A stretch of DNA of 64,000 nt from Burkholderiaceae bacterium (GTDB lineage: Bacteria; Pseudomonadota; Gammaproteobacteria; Burkholderiales; Burkholderiaceae_C): the NCBI GenBank assembly GCA_030695205.1, contig JAUYTN010000007.1:124001-188000 (forward strand), read 5' to 3'. How positions within the stretch are numbered: the first letter of the stretch is position 1; each line of letters opens with the position of its first letter. The translations under genes and the position numbers were made by a program. Positions 55,879 through 64,000 of this stretch are shown in pieces. The notes under the pieces are model-generated. The model worked only from the letters and a program-made list of their open reading frames with translations, had not been told where the DNA came from and ran no database searches.

Positions 55879-58635
55879 TCAGGCTGGCAAGGTGGCCCAG
55901 GTGCGCTGAAACGTCTCTACAGGCACCGGGCGCCCCAGCAAATAACCCTGGAACAAATCGCAGCCATCGGCCGCCAGAGCCTGGAACTGCGCATCGGTCT
56001 CCACCCCCTCGGCCAGCACCGACAGGCCCAGCGAGTGCGCCAGCACAATCATGGTGTGGGTCAGCACCGCGTCGCTGGCGTCGGTGAGCAAGTCGCGCAC
56101 GAACGACTGGTCTACCTTCAGTTCCACAAACGGCAACTGCTTGAGGTAGGCCAGCGAGGAATAGCCGGTACCAAAGTCGTCCAGCGAAAAACCCACACCC
56201 AGCTGGCGCATGGCCGCCATGCGGTCCACGGTTTGCTGGATGTCGTCGAGCAGCATGCTCTCGGTCAACTCCAGCCGCAGGCGTTGGGGGTTGGCGCCGG
56301 TGGCCTGCAGTGTGCGCAGGATGTGGTCCACAAACTCAGGGTGCCTGAACTGGCGCGCACTTACGTTGACCGACAGCGTCCATTGCGACGACACCGCACT
56401 GGTGGACCACACCACCAGCTGTGCACAGGCCTGCTCCAGCATCCACTGCCCCAAGGGCACGATCAGGCCCGCCGACTCGGCCACCGGAATAAAGTCCACC
56501 GGTGACACCATGCCCCGCTGCGGCTGGTGCCAGCGCACCAGGGCCTCGGCCCCCACCGGCCGGCGCATGGCATCGAACTGGGGCTGCAGCCACATGGCCA
56601 ACTCGCCGCGCCGCAGAGCTTGGCGCAGATCGGCCTCAATTTTCACCCGCCGCTCGGCCTGGTCTTGCAGGTCCGCATCGAAAAAACACACCCCGTTGCG
56701 CCCAGCGGCTTTGGCCCGGTACATGGCCATATCGGCCCATTTGAGAATGTGCTCGGCGGACTCGTCCCCCACAAAAGGCACCACACCTATGCTGGGGGTG
56801 ATGACAAATTCTGTCCCCACCACCGTGGCTGGCTGCCCCAAGGTCAGCCGAATTTTGTGGGCCGCCGCCGAGGCCATGGCCAACATGTGTGGCGAAAAAA
56901 CTGGCCGCTGCATAGCGGCTTGCGCCGGGTCCAGGTCAGGGCCTGGTATCTGGGCTGGGCCGTTGGCGTCTGGTGCGTGCAGCAGCGCTACCTCGCGGGG
57001 GCAAAAATCCTCCAGCAACACCAGAAATTCATCACCCCCCAGGCGGGCCACGGTATCGGCCTGACGCAAGCAGGCCAGCAGACGCTGGGCCACGGTTTGC
57101 AGCAACACATCGCCCGCAGTGTGGCCCAAGGTGTCGTTGAGTGTTTTGAAGTTGTCCAGGTCAATGTAGAGCAACACACCGGTCGAGTAGCTGCGCTGGC
57201 AGCGGGCCAGGGCCTGACCCAGACGATCCAACAACAAGCGGCGGTTGGGCAAGCGGGTGAGGGGGTCGTAGTAGGCCAGCTGGTGAATCTCGGACTGCGC
57301 ACTTTCCAGCGCCTGTATCTGTGCGCCCAGGGCATGCTGCTGGCGGCTCAGCAGGTCCACCATGTGGGCATGTGCACTGGCCAGCTGGTGCACCTCCAGA
57401 ATGGGGCTTTCCACGGGCTCGGTGGGTGCATCCACCCCCAGGCGACCAATGCGCTCTGTGTTGCGTGCCAGTGCTTCCAGAGGGCCGACCACCTTGCGCG
57501 TCTGGTGCTGCACCAGCCACGCCACGGGCAACAGCACCAGGCACACCGCCCCCAGCATGATGCCCAACAGCCGACCCCATGGGGGTGCAAAGTCAGCCTC
57601 GGGCGCAAGCGTCAGCACCCACAGCCGCTGCAGACCCAAGTCATAGGGCTGGGCGGTCAGCAGCCAGGTCTGGCCACCAACGCTGACGGCCTGCGCATCC
57701 AGGGGTTGGCGCCCTCCGTTTTGCCAAAACGCGGCACCTGCCTGCAGCGCAGGAATGCCCAAATCGGCCACAGGCCGCAAGACTTGGGTGGCCCATTCGC
57801 GCGCGGACTGAACGGTCGTGTTGCGAGGCAAGGCCAGCACCCGCCCATCGTCGGTCAGAACCGTGGCCAGCCCACGGATGCCGACCTCGGCGGCCATGGT
57901 CACCTGCGACAGGTCGCGCAGCTTCAGGTCCACGCCCAGCACCCCGTCTTGCATCTGCTGCCGGTCTTGGGACCATGGCCCCAGGCGCACCGATGCGGTG
58001 ATGCCAGGCTCTCCCGTGGTGAAGAAGGTGTAGGGTGGCGTCCAGGCCACCCTACTGTCGCCCTCAAGGGCCATGGCCAGGGTGTACCAGGGCCGCTGGC
58101 GGGCATCGTAAGGCTGGCGCTGGGTGCTGAAGTCGATGTGGCCATCTGGCCCCTGCACCAGAATGTGTTGTTCTTCCCCCCAGCGGGCGACATCGGTCAG
58201 GCGGTTGCGCCAGCCGCCATCGGGCAGCTGCAGCAGCAACCAACCACGGCCATCCTCCTGACCCGCCACCACCGAGGTCGCCAGTGGGTTGACCGCCAGC
58301 AACGGGCGAAAAAACGAATTGAACGCATACGGGTCGTCCGCCAGAGGGCTGTAGAAGCGCCACCACCGACGCCCCTCTTGCAGGGTGAGGCGGGTGGAAG
58401 TTTGCATGGCATCCAGCGAGCGCGTCACCCCACTGGCGGCCGACGCAAACGCCGTGCGGGCGTTGTTGTGGGTCAGCGGCTCCACCACCAGCAGCACCAA
58501 CAAAGCCATGACCGCAAGCACCACGCCCAACAGCAACGTGGCCAGGCGCCACCAGGTGCTGTGCCGCAGCGGCACCAACCCGCGCCGGCTGAGGTCGCTC
58601 AACTCAAAGTTGGGGCGGGGCAACAAGCCGGACAC
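55879..58635 (-). CDS. Membrane sensor GGDEF-EAL protein
   Basis: 918 residues. Helix at about 30-52, Cache-type periplasmic sensor at about 55-350 (PYDARQRPWYTLAMALEGDSRVAWTPPY is typical of dCache), second helix at about 355-378, GGDEF at about 455-620 (ARLGGDEFLVLLE intact), EAL at about 640-905 (GAEALVRW, DDFGTGYSSLAYLKQL intact). An insert of about 45 residues follows the GGDEF motif. Convergent with the nitronate-monooxygenase-like gene, four bases between stops. Confidence 0.93.
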   Translation of the reverse strand: MSGLLPRPNFELSDLSRRGLVPLRHSTWWRLATLLLGVVLAVMALLVLLVVEPLTHNNARTAFASAASGVTRSLDAMQTSTRLTLQEGRRWWRFYSPLADDPYAFNSFFRPLLAVNPLATSVVAGQEDGRGWLLLQLPDGGWRNRLTDVARWGEEQHILVQGPDGHIDFSTQRQPYDARQRPWYTLAMALEGDSRVAWTPPYTFFTTGEPGITASVRLGPWSQDRQQMQDGVLGVDLKLRDLSQVTMAAEVGIRGLATVLTDDGRVLALPRNTTVQSAREWATQVLRPVADLGIPALQAGAAFWQNGGRQPLDAQAVSVGGQTWLLTAQPYDLGLQRLWVLTLAPEADFAPPWGRLLGIMLGAVCLVLLPVAWLVQHQTRKVVGPLEALARNTERIGRLGVDAPTEPVESPILEVHQLASAHAHMVDLLSRQQHALGAQIQALESAQSEIHQLAYYDPLTRLPNRRLLLDRLGQALARCQRSYSTGVLLYIDLDNFKTLNDTLGHTAGDVLLQTVAQRLLACLRQADTVARLGGDEFLVLLEDFCPREVALLHAPDANGPAQIPGPDLDPAQAAMQRPVFSPHMLAMASAAAHKIRLTLGQPATVVGTEFVITPSIGVVPFVGDESAEHILKWADMAMYRAKAAGRNGVCFFDADLQDQAERRVKIEADLRQALRRGELAMWLQPQFDAMRRPVGAEALVRWHQPQRGMVSPVDFIPVAESAGLIVPLGQWMLEQACAQLVVWSTSAVSSQWTLSVNVSARQFRHPEFVDHILRTLQATGANPQRLRLELTESMLLDDIQQTVDRMAAMRQLGVGFSLDDFGTGYSSLAYLKQLPFVELKVDQSFVRDLLTDASDAVLTHTMIVLAHSLGLSVLAEGVETDAQFQALAADGCDLFQGYLLGRPVPVETFQRTWATLPA

Positions 58636-58650
58636 GGGCAGGGCCTGGGG

Positions 58651-59304
58651 TCAGCGTGCCGGCTGCGTTTCTTGTCGCCCGGCGCGCCAGGCACTGGCTA
58701 TGGCAATCAGCCCAGGCACGATGATGAGCGCCCAAATAATGATGCTCAGGTTCTCTTTCACCCAAGGCAAATTGCCGAACCAGTAACCCAGCGTGGTCAG
58801 ACTCACCACCCACAACAATGCACCGCCTACGTTGTACGCTGTGAATTTGGAACGGGTCATTTCGGCCACACCCGCCACAAAGGGTGCAAAGGTGCGCACA
58901 AAGGGCATGAAGCGCGCAATCACGATGGTGATGCCGCCGTGGCGCTCGTAAAACGCGTGTGCATGGTCAAAGGCGCGGCGGTTGAACCAGCGGGAGTTTT
59001 CCCACTGAAACACCTTGGGCCCAAAGTAGCGGCCAATCGTGTAGTTGCACTGGTCGCCCAGAATGGCCGCCACCACCAGCAGGCCCATGGCCAGCGGCAG
59101 GCTGAGCAGCCCGGCCCCGCACAGCGCACCCACAATGAAAAGCAGCGAGTCACCCGGCAAAAACGGCATGACGACCACCCCGGTCTCGACAAACACAATG
59201 AGGAACAGCAGCGCATACACCCACGCGCCGTAGGCCTGCACAAACGCCAGCAGATGCTGGTCCACATGCAGGATGAAATCGATGAGAAAAGCGGCAATTT
59301 CCAT
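58651..59304 (-). CDS. DedA-family membrane protein
   Basis: 217 residues with five or six hydrophobic segments. ETGVVVMPFLPGDSLLFIVGALCG, GRYFGPKVFQ, RFMPFVRTFAPFVAGVAEMTRSKF and NVGGALLWV are DedA hallmarks. Members are involved in membrane homeostasis, probably recycling undecaprenyl phosphate or phospholipids. Upstream of, and co-directional with, the GGDEF-EAL gene. Confidence 0.94.
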   Translation of the reverse strand: MEIAAFLIDFILHVDQHLLAFVQAYGAWVYALLFLIVFVETGVVVMPFLPGDSLLFIVGALCGAGLLSLPLAMGLLVVAAILGDQCNYTIGRYFGPKVFQWENSRWFNRRAFDHAHAFYERHGGITIVIARFMPFVRTFAPFVAGVAEMTRSKFTAYNVGGALLWVVSLTTLGYWFGNLPWVKENLSIIIWALIIVPGLIAIASAWRAGRQETQPAR

Positions 59305-59356
59305 GGGGCAACATTATCCCCCCGGCCCGGCCAGTGCCCGTTCGTAGAATGGCCGG

Positions 59357-61528
59357 GTGACCCCAGACCGTTTGCCCACCCCCACCGCACCCCTGGCTGC
59401 CCCCGCACCTGACCCTGCACCAGCACCTGCCGCACCTGCACAGGCAGACGCGGCCGTGCGCCGCCCCATCCGCGAGCTGCCCGACGAACTCATCAGCCAG
59501 ATTGCCGCCGGCGAGGTGGTGGAGCGCCCCGCCTCTGTGGTGCGCGAGCTGGTGGACAACGCCCTGGATGCGGGAGCTGCCCAGGTGACGGTGCGCCTGC
59601 TGGCCGGCGGCGTGCGCCTGATTGCGGTGGAAGACGATGGCTGCGGCATGGCCCGCAGCGAGCTGCCGCTGGCCCTCAAGCGCCATGCCACCAGCAAAAT
59701 TGCCAACCTCGCCGAGCTGGAGGCGGTGGGCACCATGGGCTTTCGGGGGGAGGCGCTGGCGGCCATCAGCTCCATTGCCGATGTGTCGGTGCTGACCCGC
59801 CGCGCCAGCGACCCCGCCCAGGCCGACGGCCACGGCTGGCTGCTGCAGGGCACCACCGGTGAAATCCGACCCGTGGCCCGCACCCAAGGCACCACCGTGG
59901 AGGTGCGCGAGTTGTTCTACGCCACCCCCGCCCGGCGCAAGTTCCTCAAGACCGACGCCACCGAGTTGGCCCACTGCATCGAGGCGGTGCGCCGCCACGC
60001 CCTGGCCAGGCCCGATGTGGGCTTTGCCATCTGGCACGAAGGCAAGCTGGTGGAGCAGTGGCGCGCCCACGGCCACGGCCCCGCTGCGCTGGACCGCCGA
60101 CTGGCCGACGTGCTGGGTGCCGACTTTCTGGCCCACAGCGTGGCCGTGGATTGGCACAGCAGCAGTGCCTGGCCCACCGGCACAGCCGATACACCGGACG
60201 CAGCCACATGGCCCAGCCGCAGCCTGCGTGTGTGGGGCCGCGCCGGGCTGCCCGATGCCGCCCGTGCCCGGGCCGACCAGCAGTTTGCCTACGTGAACGG
60301 GCGGTTTGTGCGCGACAAGGTCATCGTGCATGGGGTGCGCAGCGCCTACGAAGACGTGCTGCACGGCCAGCGCCAGCCGGTGTACGCCCTGTTTGTGGCG
60401 GTGGAGCCCACGCGGGTGGACGTGAACGTGCACCCCACCAAAATCGAGGTGCGTTTTCGGGACAGCCGCGAGGTGCACCAGGCGGTGCGCAAGGCGGTGG
60501 AGGCCGCGCTCTCCGCCCCGCGCTCTGCGGCGCTGGCCACAGGCCACCCGGGCAACCCCGCCCAGGTCCAGTTACAGACCCAGTCAATGGCTGCCGCAAC
60601 GGCCAGCGAACAGTTTTTTAAAGAAAATGCCGCTTTACCGCTTTCTGGGCATACACAGTCAGCTATAATTTTCGCCAGCTCCACCCCCCCCACACCGCCA
60701 CACTGGCCCCGGCATGAGCCCACCTACCCCAGCCAACGACCGCTGAGCGCCGAAGAGCTGCGCACGCTGTGGGCCCCCACCGCTGCCCCGCCATCGGCCC
60801 TGCCCTCCTTGTCGGCCTTACCGACCGCGCCCACTGCCTCCAGCTCTCCCGCACCCTCGGCACCCTTGGCATCAGCTGCTGACACAGCCCACCCGCCCAC
60901 CAACCCCTGGCCACTGGGCCGGGCGCTGGCGCAGCTGCACGGGGTGTACATCCTCGCGGAGAACGCCCAGGGCCTGGTGCTGGTGGACATGCACGCCGCC
61001 CACGAGCGCATCGTGTACGAGCGGCTCAAGACCCAGATGCAAGGGCCAGACGGCCAGCCCGCGCCCCTGGCCAGCCAGCCCCTGCTGATACCCGTGACCT
61101 TTGCCGCCACCGCCGAAGAAGTGGCCACCGCAGAGGCCCATGCGGCCACCCTGGCGCAGGTGGGGCTGGAGGTGGTGCCGTTTTCGCCGCGCACACTGGC
61201 GGTGCGCGCCGTGCCCGCTGCGCTGGCGCAGGGCAGCGCGGCTGTGGCTGCCGGTGGGCAGGTGGTGGACATGGCGCGCAGCCTGCTGGCCGAGCTGGCC
61301 CAACACGGCGCCAGCACCGTGGTGCAACGCGCCCACCACGACCTGCTGGCCACCCTGGCCTGCCACGGCGCGGTGCGCGCCAACCGCCAGCTCACCCTGG
61401 AGGAAATGAACGCCCTGTTGCGCCAGATGGAGGCCACCGAGCGCAGCGACCAGTGCAACCACGGCCGCCCCACCTGGCGCCAGCTCAGTATGAAGGAGCT
61501 GGACGCGCTTTTTTTGCGCGGACGCTGA
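59357..61528 (+). CDS. mutL: DNA mismatch repair protein MutL
   Basis: 723 residues from GTG 59357, with a Pro/Ala-rich extension of about 35 residues before the family start. GHKL ATPase: ISQIAAGEVVERPASVVRELVDNALDAGA, DDGCGM, GTMGFRGEALAAISSIA. The C-terminal domain has DMHAAHERIVYE, the metal-binding DQHAxxE-type endonuclease motif with Met for Gln, and a late HGRP. The linker contains a dispersed repeat copy (EQFFKENAALPLSGHTQSAI). Confidence 0.96.
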   Translation: MTPDRLPTPTAPLAAPAPDPAPAPAAPAQADAAVRRPIRELPDELISQIAAGEVVERPASVVRELVDNALDAGAAQVTVRLLAGGVRLIAVEDDGCGMARSELPLALKRHATSKIANLAELEAVGTMGFRGEALAAISSIADVSVLTRRASDPAQADGHGWLLQGTTGEIRPVARTQGTTVEVRELFYATPARRKFLKTDATELAHCIEAVRRHALARPDVGFAIWHEGKLVEQWRAHGHGPAALDRRLADVLGADFLAHSVAVDWHSSSAWPTGTADTPDAATWPSRSLRVWGRAGLPDAARARADQQFAYVNGRFVRDKVIVHGVRSAYEDVLHGQRQPVYALFVAVEPTRVDVNVHPTKIEVRFRDSREVHQAVRKAVEAALSAPRSAALATGHPGNPAQVQLQTQSMAAATASEQFFKENAALPLSGHTQSAIIFASSTPPTPPHWPRHEPTYPSQRPLSAEELRTLWAPTAAPPSALPSLSALPTAPTASSSPAPSAPLASAADTAHPPTNPWPLGRALAQLHGVYILAENAQGLVLVDMHAAHERIVYERLKTQMQGPDGQPAPLASQPLLIPVTFAATAEEVATAEAHAATLAQVGLEVVPFSPRTLAVRAVPAALAQGSAAVAAGGQVVDMARSLLAELAQHGASTVVQRAHHDLLATLACHGAVRANRQLTLEEMNALLRQMEATERSDQCNHGRPTWRQLSMKELDALFLRGR
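60611..60673 (-). repeat. Dispersed AT-rich repeat, copy 6 (in mutL linker)
   Basis: On the minus strand AGC begins at 60664, AAGCG at 60643, TTAAAAA at 60621. mutL reads the opposite strand with core CCG-CTT, the same frame as copies 1, 4 and 5. It lies in the disordered linker between the ATPase and C-terminal domains. Confidence 0.8.
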
Positions 61529-61662
61529 CAGCCCCAGCACGCCCCCACCCAGTCTCCGCCCCACCCACCAGCCTAGCCAGCCACCAGCAAACCTGTGCCA
61601 TGCCCAGGCACCCATGCGCCGCCACGGCGGCACCCCTTTTTTTTGCAGACACACGCCACCCC

Positions 61663-62916
61663 ATGACCCCATCCACCCCTGCGCAAGCTGCGCCCGGCAC
61701 CACCCCCATGTCCGCCGGGACGGTGGTGTTCGTCCTGTCGCTGCTGTTGGGCATACAGCCCGTCACCACCGACCTCTACCTGCCCGCGCTGCCCGCCATC
61801 ACCAGCGGCTTTGGGGCCACGCTGTCGCAGGCCCAGCTCACCCTCACCGGCATGCTGCTGGCATTTGGCCTGTCGCAGATGGTCTGGGGCCCGCTGTCTG
61901 ACCGGGTGGGTCGCCGTCCGGTGCTGCTGGCCGGATTGGGCCTGTATGTGCTGGCCGCAGTGGGGGCCTTGCTGGCCTCCAGCATGGAATGGCTCATTGT
62001 GTGGCGGGTGCTGCAAGGCGCGGCCATGGGTGCGGCTGTCATGGCGGGGCGGGCCATCGTGCGCGATCTGTACGCACCCGAAGAAGGTGCCCGCGTCCTG
62101 AGCAAAGCCCTCAGCGGCCTGGGCGTCATTGCGGCCCTCAGTGCCCCGGTGGGCAGCTGGCTGGCCAGCACCTGGGGCTGGCGTGCCGCGCTGGGAGCGC
62201 TGGCGGTGTTCAGCGGCCTGGCCCTGCTGGTGGTGGCCACCCGCTTCAAGGAGACCCTGGCCCAGCGCAAGCCCCAGGCCACCCAACTGCGGGTGATGCT
62301 GGCCAACTGGCGGCGCATCCTGGCGCACCCCACCTTCTGGACCTACAGCCTGCTGGCCACCGTGTCCTACGCGGGGCTGTTCACGTTTTTAGGAGCGTCA
62401 TCGTTTGTGTTCATCGACGTGCTGGGGCTGAGCCGGGTCAACTACGGCTGGACGCTCTTCACCATGGCCAACAGCTACCTGGCCGGCACGTTTCTGTGCC
62501 GCTACCTGCTGCGGCGCATCGGCGTGCAACGCGCCGTGCGGGTAGGTGGGTTCATCACCCTGGCGGGTGGCTCGGTGCTGGGCCTGCTGCCGCACCTGGG
62601 GCTGGTTCACCCGCTGGCGGTGCTGCTGCCGTTTTGTGTGTTCATGGTGGGCCACGGCATCCACCAGCCCTGCGGCCAAAGTGGATCGGTGGGCCCGTTT
62701 CCGGACGCGGCGGGCGCGGCATCGGCCTTGAGCGGCCTGATGATGATGCTGGTGGCCTTTGGCGTAGGCAGCTGGTTGGGCCGACGCCTGGACGGAACCG
62801 TCTTCGCGCTGACCAACGGCATCTGGTTCTGGGCCGTGTGCATTGCCGCTGTGGCCTGGCTGCTGGTCCCCCGGTTTGGCGCGGCCACCACCACACCCCC
62901 CAAGCGCGTGGCCTGA
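61663..62916 (+). CDS. Bcr/CflA-family multidrug exporter
   Basis: 417 residues from ATG 61663, 12 hydrophobic segments. LLLGIQPVTTDLYLPALPAI and WGPLSDRVGRRPVLLAGLGLYVLAAVGALLA are the Bcr/CflA N-terminal signature (motif A with GPLSDRxGRRP). Drug:proton antiporter of the DHA1 group; substrate unknown. Fifteen bases before miaA. Confidence 0.93.
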   Translation: MTPSTPAQAAPGTTPMSAGTVVFVLSLLLGIQPVTTDLYLPALPAITSGFGATLSQAQLTLTGMLLAFGLSQMVWGPLSDRVGRRPVLLAGLGLYVLAAVGALLASSMEWLIVWRVLQGAAMGAAVMAGRAIVRDLYAPEEGARVLSKALSGLGVIAALSAPVGSWLASTWGWRAALGALAVFSGLALLVVATRFKETLAQRKPQATQLRVMLANWRRILAHPTFWTYSLLATVSYAGLFTFLGASSFVFIDVLGLSRVNYGWTLFTMANSYLAGTFLCRYLLRRIGVQRAVRVGGFITLAGGSVLGLLPHLGLVHPLAVLLPFCVFMVGHGIHQPCGQSGSVGPFPDAAGAASALSGLMMMLVAFGVGSWLGRRLDGTVFALTNGIWFWAVCIAAVAWLLVPRFGAATTTPPKRVA

Positions 62917-62931
62917 CCCGGAGACCGACCC

Positions 62932-63948
62932 ATGACCGAGCGTGCGCAGCCCACCGGGGCGGCCAGCCCCTCCACCCAGCCGAAGCCCCCCATTGCGCTG
63001 GTAGGCCCCACCGCATCGGGCAAAAGCGCGGTGTCGCTGGCGCTGGCACAGCGCTGGCCGCTGGAAATCATCAGCGTCGATTCGGCCCTGGTGTACCGGG
63101 GCATGGACATTGGCACCGCCAAGCCCACGCCACAGGAGCTGGCGCAGGTGCCCCACCACCTGATCGACATCCGCGACCCAGCCCAGGCCTACAGCGCCGC
63201 CGAGTTTGCGGCTGATGCCACCCGGCTGATGGCCGACATCCAGGCCCGGGGCAAACACCCCCTGCTGGTGGGCGGCACCATGCTCTACCTGAAGGCGCTG
63301 CTGCAGCCGCTGGACGACATGCCCCCCGCCCAGCCCGAGCTGCGCGCCTTACTGGAGGCCGAAGCCACCACGCAGGGCTGGCCCGCCCTGCACGCCCAGC
63401 TGGCGCAGGTGGACCCGGCCACCGCCCAGCGGCTGAGCCCCAACGACAGCCAGCGCGTGGGCCGTGCGCTGGAGGTGTGGCGCGCCACGGGAAGGCCACT
63501 GTCCAGCTTCCATGCGGGCGATGCGGCGGGTGCAAAACCTGCGGCGCTGCACATGCCCATCATCAGCCTGGAGCCCACCGACCGCGCCTGGCTGCACCAG
63601 CGCATTGCCCAGCGCTTTGAGGCCATGCTGGCCCAGGGCCTGGTGGCCGAGGTACAGGCCCTGATGACCCGCCCCGGCCTGCACCCCGACCTGCCCAGCA
63701 TGCGCTGCGTAGGCTACCGCCAGGTGTGGGAGGCCTTTCAAAATACAGAGCTGTCAGCGCATGACCATCAAGCGCAAAGTGCCAAAATCATTCAAAAAAT
63801 TCAAGACACCGGCATTGCTGCCACCCGCCAACTGGCCAAGCGCCAGCTGACATGGCTGCGCAGCATGCCCGAGCGCTGGGTGGAGGCGTGCGATGCGCCG
63901 GGGCTGGCTGAGCGGGTGGAGGCGCGGGTGGCGGGGGTGTGGGGCTGA
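62932..63948 (+). CDS. miaA: tRNA dimethylallyltransferase MiaA
   Basis: 338 residues. P-loop [69 protein letters not shown] and C-terminal [17 protein letters not shown]. Adds the isopentenyl group to A37 of tRNAs reading UNN codons. The stretch between RQVW and ATRQ is about 12 residues longer than in E. coli MiaA as I recall it, and coincides with a dispersed repeat copy. Confidence 0.96.
   Translation: MTERAQPTGAASPSTQPKPPIALVGPTASGKSAVSLALAQRWPLEIISVDSALVYRGMDIGTAKPTPQELAQVPHHLIDIRDPAQAYSAAEFAADATRLMADIQARGKHPLLVGGTMLYLKALLQPLDDMPPAQPELRALLEAEATTQGWPALHAQLAQVDPATAQRLSPNDSQRVGRALEVWRATGRPLSSFHAGDAAGAKPAALHMPIISLEPTDRAWLHQRIAQRFEAMLAQGLVAEVQALMTRPGLHPDLPSMRCVGYRQVWEAFQNTELSAHDHQAQSAKIIQKIQDTGIAATRQLAKRQLTWLRSMPERWVEACDAPGLAERVEARVAGVWG
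63738..63805 (+). repeat. Dispersed AT-rich repeat, copy 7 (inside miaA)
   Basis: AGC at 63749, AAGCG at 63770-63774, TCAAAAA at 63792-63798. Read in frame CAA-GCG, giving [20 protein letters not shown] between two conserved MiaA segments. Confidence 0.8.
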
Positions 63949-64000
63949 GAGCTGGCCGATGGTCAACCCACCAGCGCCACATCAAGGTTTGAAGCTTTGA

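Overview
This window looks like chromosomal DNA of a GC-rich betaproteobacterium, most likely Burkholderiales and probably Comamonadaceae. The evidence is the strong G/C third-position codon use, the mutL-miaA, tsaE-amiC and pyrG-kdsA-eno-ftsB arrangements, a Bug-type solute receptor, and abundant c-di-GMP and PAS signalling proteins. The genus cannot be fixed from the sequence. Coding density is high, many neighbouring genes overlap by 1-4 bases, and no rRNA, tRNA or CRISPR array was seen.

Left third (1-18 kb): accessory metabolism built around tungsten or molybdenum. A truncated tungsten aldehyde:ferredoxin oxidoreductase with its four-cluster ferredoxin is divergent from a GAF/Fis regulator that lacks the AAA+ domain. 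Next come a PqqU (YncD)-like TonB receptor, a periplasmic DsrE-like protein and a complete IS200/IS605 element (tnpA/tnpB). A six-gene operon tupBCA-modABC follows, divergent from a ModE-like regulator carrying a ligand-binding domain. The region plausibly supplies tungstate to the oxidoreductase. A lipoprotein solute-binding protein translationally coupled to a large PAS-GGDEF-EAL protein comes next.

18-21 kb: a decayed stretch with a degenerate repeat copy, an orphan antitoxin still coupled to a 22-codon remnant of what looks like its toxin, and a 165-bp imperfect palindrome. Then a Tat-exported metallo-beta-lactamase-fold hydrolase and coaBC.

21-39 kb: housekeeping genes pyrG, kdsA, eno, ftsB, hslO, dbpA and xerD. 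Interspersed are an intact MntA/HepT toxin-antitoxin pair between kdsA and eno, an acetate symporter operon (DUF485-actP) with a cyclic-nucleotide/CBS/DUF294 protein, a Bug receptor and an AEC transporter.

39-64 kb: a queG-led operon with MCE lipid-transport parts but no local ATPase; tsaE-amiC; DUF2889 coupled to a radical SAM protein; a four-gene signalling operon (receiver-PAS, HDOD, PAS histidine kinase, HD-GYP receiver); a nitronate-monooxygenase-like protein; a second GGDEF-EAL protein; DedA; then mutL, a Bcr/CflA exporter and miaA.

The most unusual signal is a family of AT-rich repeats about 50-65 bp long. Eight clear copies share one fixed architecture (AGC, 18 bases, AAGCG, 17 bases, TYAAAAA). 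Seven of the eight lie inside protein-coding genes on open reading frames, and one forms the signal peptide of TupA. A ninth degenerate copy lies between genes.
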